Shown: in pieces, positions 13,688 through 16,170 of the stretch
Layout of the letters: each line of letters opens with the position of its first letter
Position numbering within the stretch: position 1 is the first letter of the stretch
Assembly (NCBI GenBank): GCA_964562685.1
Contig: CAZLUP010000079.1
Location: 1 to 16,170, forward strand
Length of the DNA stretch: 16,170 nt
Reading direction: 5' to 3'
Source of the DNA: Stanieria sp964562685
GTDB taxonomy: Bacteria > Cyanobacteriota > Cyanobacteriia > Cyanobacteriales > Xenococcaceae
The notes under the pieces: generated by a model
What the model was told of the DNA's origin: nothing
Database searches by the model: none
Seen by the model: only the letters and a program-made list of their open reading frames with translations
Position numbers and translations under genes: made by a program

Positions 13688-15253
13688 CTAATTTTCACGA
13701 TTTTTAAGTTCATAAGCACCTAATTCTGGGGAATAGCTCCATATTTCTGTAGGTGCAATCCGATAAAACTTGTGTTTTTGCCATTTCTGATAATTTTTAG
13801 CAGGAATGGGAACTGTATAACGGGGAATTTCTTTAGCAGGTAAGGATTTAATGGTCGCTAAATCTTGTTCTAGCAATACCGTGATGTTAAAACCTTCTTT
13901 TCTCAAAGATGTAGGATAAGTACGCCAATTACCGTCTAATAAAACTGATTTGGTGTCTGGTTGACCAAAAGTATCAGAATCTTCTAACCATTGGGCTAAA
14001 TCTCTCTGACAAACTTCGTCTTCAAAAGACTGAATTAGTCTCAAGCCATTTTCTAGTTCTTCTTTACTATAAGGAAAACCAACTTTGTCATCGGGATAAA
14101 ATAGAGCATCCTTAGCATGACCACAATAACGACGGTTTAATCTTCCTAGACGCTGAATTAGACCTGCTGGATCGGCAATTTGCGAAACTAGAAGCGTTGC
14201 TGAAAGATCGAGAGACATTTCTGCTACTTGAGTTGCGATCGCCAAAATCGGCTCGTCTTGTTTAAAACCATCTACTACATCACGGTGATGTTGAACCCTG
14301 TCTTGATAGCGATAGCGACTGTGATACAAAACAGCATTTAAACCTTTGGCTTTAGCATCTTTATAAACATCAATGGCAGTATTTACCTGATTACATACCC
14401 ATAACACTTTGCCACCTGTGGATAATTCATGTTCTACTCTCGACCAATCGGGTTGTGCTTCATAACTGAATCTATAACGGGGTTGTGCTTCAATTTCTTT
14501 TGAACCAGAAATAATTTCAATCGGTTCGCCTACTGCTTCAGTAATTGCCTCTTTTTGCCAAGGTAAAAATGATGCAGACATAAGTAAGATTGGGGCTTTA
14601 AACACCTCTAAAAATCTCAGTAATGCACCGAATAGGCGGTCATCGTAACAGTGAACCTCATCAAAAACAAAAGCAGCGTTCGCGATCGCAGGAAAACAAT
14701 ACATCGGTCTGCGGTTACATTGAAGTAGTCCGAGAACTGTATCGACCGTACAGACAATAGATGCTCTACCCCATACTTTAAAAGACTCTAGTTTAATCGC
14801 AGCTTCGTTGTTTCCTTCTCCTGCTTCGTCTTCTTCCCCTGTAATTGCCATTTCTAAATCTACATCAGCACGAGAATGTAGCAAAACTGAGTCAAGTCGA
14901 TCGTGAACATAATCGAGAAAACCTTCGGTGCTAGTACCTGTGGTGGGATAACAGAAAATTAGTTTTCTGCCAATAGCAAAGGATTTTGCCCAGTTGTAAG
15001 CTCCTAACGTCTTTCCCGTGCCACACCCTGCTCTTGCTAGCGTTACCCTTGTCTTACTTTGAGCTAACTGAATTTGAAATGGTCGTAATTCATTTCCATC
15101 CAAACGAGCATCAACTACCTGCTGTAATTTTTCCTCATCAAGAGTGCGTTTGACTTCAGACTGAATATAGCCAGAAATAGTTATCTTATTTTTATTTTTT
15201 TTTATCCTTATTTTTTTGAGTTTGATTGGGAATTGCTGAACCAATAGCGTCAC
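13688..15253 (-). CDS. cas3: CRISPR-associated helicase Cas3' (DExH part of Cas3)
   Basis: The superfamily-2 helicase half of Cas3, which unwinds DNA recruited by Cascade so that the HD nuclease can degrade it. The open frame from GTG at 15253 has 521 codons. Seen: Walker A GCGTGKT (residues 76-82), CYPTTGTSTEG, the DEVH box (198-201), SAS (226-228), ATQVAEMSLDLSATLLVSQ and QRLGRLNRR (367-375). The true N-terminus is unclear. The first 19 residues overlap cas3'' out of frame, and neither the GTG nor a nearby TTG has a Shine-Dalgarno. The recognisable protein begins around EVKRTLDEEKLQQVVDARLDGNELRPFQ. Losing one A from the A9 run at 15195-15203 would join it to the HD domain as a single Cas3 of about 775 residues. 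Confidence 0.92.
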   Translation of the reverse strand: MTLLVQQFPIKLKKIRIKKNKNKITISGYIQSEVKRTLDEEKLQQVVDARLDGNELRPFQIQLAQSKTRVTLARAGCGTGKTLGAYNWAKSFAIGRKLIFCYPTTGTSTEGFLDYVHDRLDSVLLHSRADVDLEMAITGEEDEAGEGNNEAAIKLESFKVWGRASIVCTVDTVLGLLQCNRRPMYCFPAIANAAFVFDEVHCYDDRLFGALLRFLEVFKAPILLMSASFLPWQKEAITEAVGEPIEIISGSKEIEAQPRYRFSYEAQPDWSRVEHELSTGGKVLWVCNQVNTAIDVYKDAKAKGLNAVLYHSRYRYQDRVQHHRDVVDGFKQDEPILAIATQVAEMSLDLSATLLVSQIADPAGLIQRLGRLNRRYCGHAKDALFYPDDKVGFPYSKEELENGLRLIQSFEDEVCQRDLAQWLEDSDTFGQPDTKSVLLDGNWRTYPTSLRKEGFNITVLLEQDLATIKSLPAKEIPRYTVPIPAKNYQKWQKHKFYRIAPTEIWSYSPELGAYELKNREN

Positions 15254-16016
15254 CAGATACTAACAAGGATTTAACCACAGCTAACAGCACTAAATCTGGT
15301 TGCCAGTTCTCTGTTAAAAAGTCTTGAATTTCTCGACGTTTATTTTTGATGTCTCTAATTGACCAAACAAAAGAATTAGGCGTACAGATTTTCTTAGTTA
15401 ATTCTTTAGAGAACTTTTCAGGTAATCCTAGTTTTTTGATTCCATATTTAAGCAAGCTACGAAAATGCGGATCGATGCTAAATTTACCATTTTCTAACTG
15501 GGAGACATAGAAAAATAATTTATCATCCCCACTTTGACGAATTTCTCCTAGTTCATCAGTGCATTTGCCTTTTTTTCCTCCTAATTTAAGATGATGACCT
15601 CCTGCTGCTGCTAAAGCTATTAAAAAATCTCCTTCGCCTTTTTCTAACCATTCTCGAAACTCCCAAGCAAGCAAAACTGAAGCTACTTCATGACGAATGA
15701 TTTGAGGATTATCAGGTAAAAATCTTTTGGGATGAGCATTTTTAATATTGGTACGTACTACCCCTTGAAAATGTTCGTTAGCTTTGCCCCAATCATGAAG
15801 ATAAGCTGCTAGACGCGCTGTTGCTCTGAGTTTAGCTAAACTACATTGCAAACCAAACTGAGAAATTAAGCGATCGCCCAATACATCAACTAGAGTAGAA
15901 ACGGCATTAACCACGTCTGCGGTATGCCCCACTAAACTATAAGAACCCTTCCATTTACCAAGCTCAAAAGATTTGGCTAGCAATAAATCTGGCTTTAAAA
16001 TTGGTGCTTTGTTCAT
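15192..16016 (-). CDS. cas3: CRISPR-associated HD nuclease Cas3''
   Basis: The HD-domain nuclease part of Cas3, which cuts single-stranded DNA with metal ions. I use the ATG at 16016 (274 residues). GGAGG lies 7 nt upstream and the codon overlaps the cas6 stop as TAATG. Metal ligands visible: His31 (SLVGHTADV), His74-Asp75 in AYLHDWGKANEHFQ (Lys78), His109 (IIRHEVAS), His141-His142 (AAGGHHLKLGG) and Asp256 (LLVSGDAIGSA). All expected HD residues are present. The C-terminus is a lysine-rich tail, NQTQKNKDKKK, encoded in part by the A9 run, and it stops at the point where fused Cas3 proteins pass into the helicase. It could therefore be a free Cas3'' or the front half of a fused Cas3. Confidence 0.92.
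   Translation of the reverse strand: MNKAPILKPDLLLAKSFELGKWKGSYSLVGHTADVVNAVSTLVDVLGDRLISQFGLQCSLAKLRATARLAAYLHDWGKANEHFQGVVRTNIKNAHPKRFLPDNPQIIRHEVASVLLAWEFREWLEKGEGDFLIALAAAGGHHLKLGGKKGKCTDELGEIRQSGDDKLFFYVSQLENGKFSIDPHFRSLLKYGIKKLGLPEKFSKELTKKICTPNSFVWSIRDIKNKRREIQDFLTENWQPDLVLLAVVKSLLVSGDAIGSAIPNQTQKNKDKKK
15195..15203 (-). other. A9 slippery run at the Cas3''/Cas3' junction
   Basis: Nine consecutive A (minus strand) encode the last three lysines of Cas3'', followed by TAA. Skipping one A gives D-K-K-N-K-N-K-I-T-I-S-G, entering the Cas3' frame with no stop. Runs of nine A are known hot spots for RNA-polymerase slippage and for replication or sequencing indels. The fused reading is direct from the sequence; its use in the cell is inference. 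Confidence 0.6.
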
Positions 16017-16170
16017 TAAGCAACCTCCGAACTTGGGTAAAACCAACCACAACCGAAGTGTTTTCTACCACCCAATCCATAACACTGTAATTTGAGTGAA
16101 TCTTCGTCATTTAAATCTAAGTACAGGACAAAAACTGAAGTGTTAGACGAAAATCAGGTTGATACTGCTC
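16016..16170 (-). CDS. cas6: cas6 3' end, partial and apparently frameshifted
   Basis: The C-terminus of a Cas6 crRNA-processing endonuclease, cut off by the window edge. The frame ending at TAA 16016-16018 reads YLDLNDEDSLKLQ and then CYGLGGRKHFGCGWFYPS, the glycine-rich ending typical of Cas6. Going upstream this frame meets TGA at 16149-16151. The family-like reading instead continues in another frame as EQYQPDFRLTLQF, open to the window edge, which by itself runs into TAG at 16117-16119. One extra T in the T5 run at 16130-16134 would join them as LTLQFFVLYLDLN. Either this is a real frameshift, removing the glycine-rich motif, or a sequence error. The catalytic N-terminal part is outside the window. 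Its stop overlaps the cas3'' start. Confidence 0.8.

Noticed and set aside
8196..16170. A type I-D assignment, common in cyanobacteria.
   Set aside because: There is no Cas10d, Csc1 or Csc2. The large subunit, DevR-like Cas7 and Cas5, and the adjacent Cas4-Cas1 fit the I-B/MYXAN branch.
8196..16170. A CRISPR-associated transposon.
   Set aside because: No tnsB, tnsC or tniQ-like gene is seen, and cas3 with cas1/cas2 is present, as in a normal defence locus. The tnpB is a separate IS200/IS605 relic.

Overview
The window comes from an AT-rich cyanobacterium. HIP1 octamers (GCGATCGC) are scattered through genes and spacers, and the housekeeping genes (ybaB, murB, murC, gap2, glpK) read as cyanobacterial types. 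A unicellular or baeocyte-forming lineage is possible, but the genus cannot be fixed from the sequence.

Layout: positions 178-3271 hold a minus-strand cluster in the order murC, murB, ybaB (peptidoglycan precursor synthesis plus a nucleoid-associated protein). Plus-strand gap2 (3625-4644, Calvin-cycle GAPDH) diverges from it and has a recognisable promoter and terminator. Positions 4645-4965 contain no gene but are full of inverted repeats: a 32-nt hairpin and a nested, MITE-like element. Minus-strand glpK (5293-6801) follows, with a 98-codon fragment downstream that resembles the start of a D-Ala-D-Ala-ligase-like ATP-grasp gene. A decayed tnpB (6900-8103) with a terminal hairpin separates glpK from the CRISPR locus.

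Positions 8196-16170 are a type I CRISPR-Cas locus transcribed on the minus strand. Gene order is cas6 (3' end only, at the window edge), cas3'' (HD nuclease), cas3' (helicase), cas8, cas7 (DevR/Cst2-like), cas5, cas4, cas1, cas2, leader, then a very short array of three repeats and two spacers. The Cas7/Cas5/Cas8 set and the adjacent Cas4 and Cas1 point to the I-B/MYXAN (DevTRS-like) branch. Cas8, Cas7, Cas5 and Cas6 would form the crRNA-guided complex, Cas3 would degrade targets, and Cas4-Cas1-Cas2 would acquire spacers.

The main surprise is that three domain or gene boundaries in this operon sit exactly at short simple repeats that put the two halves out of frame: a T5 run in the Cas6 C-terminus, an A9 run between Cas3'' and Cas3', and a (GA)4 tract between Cas4 and Cas1. 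At each, a change of one repeat unit would restore a continuous, family-like protein. This could be decay, assembly error, or slippage-controlled fusion. The cas8 gene also carries a good internal start site that would produce a 138-residue Cas11-like small subunit. I see no transposition genes, toxin-antitoxin genes or extra defence genes in the locus.
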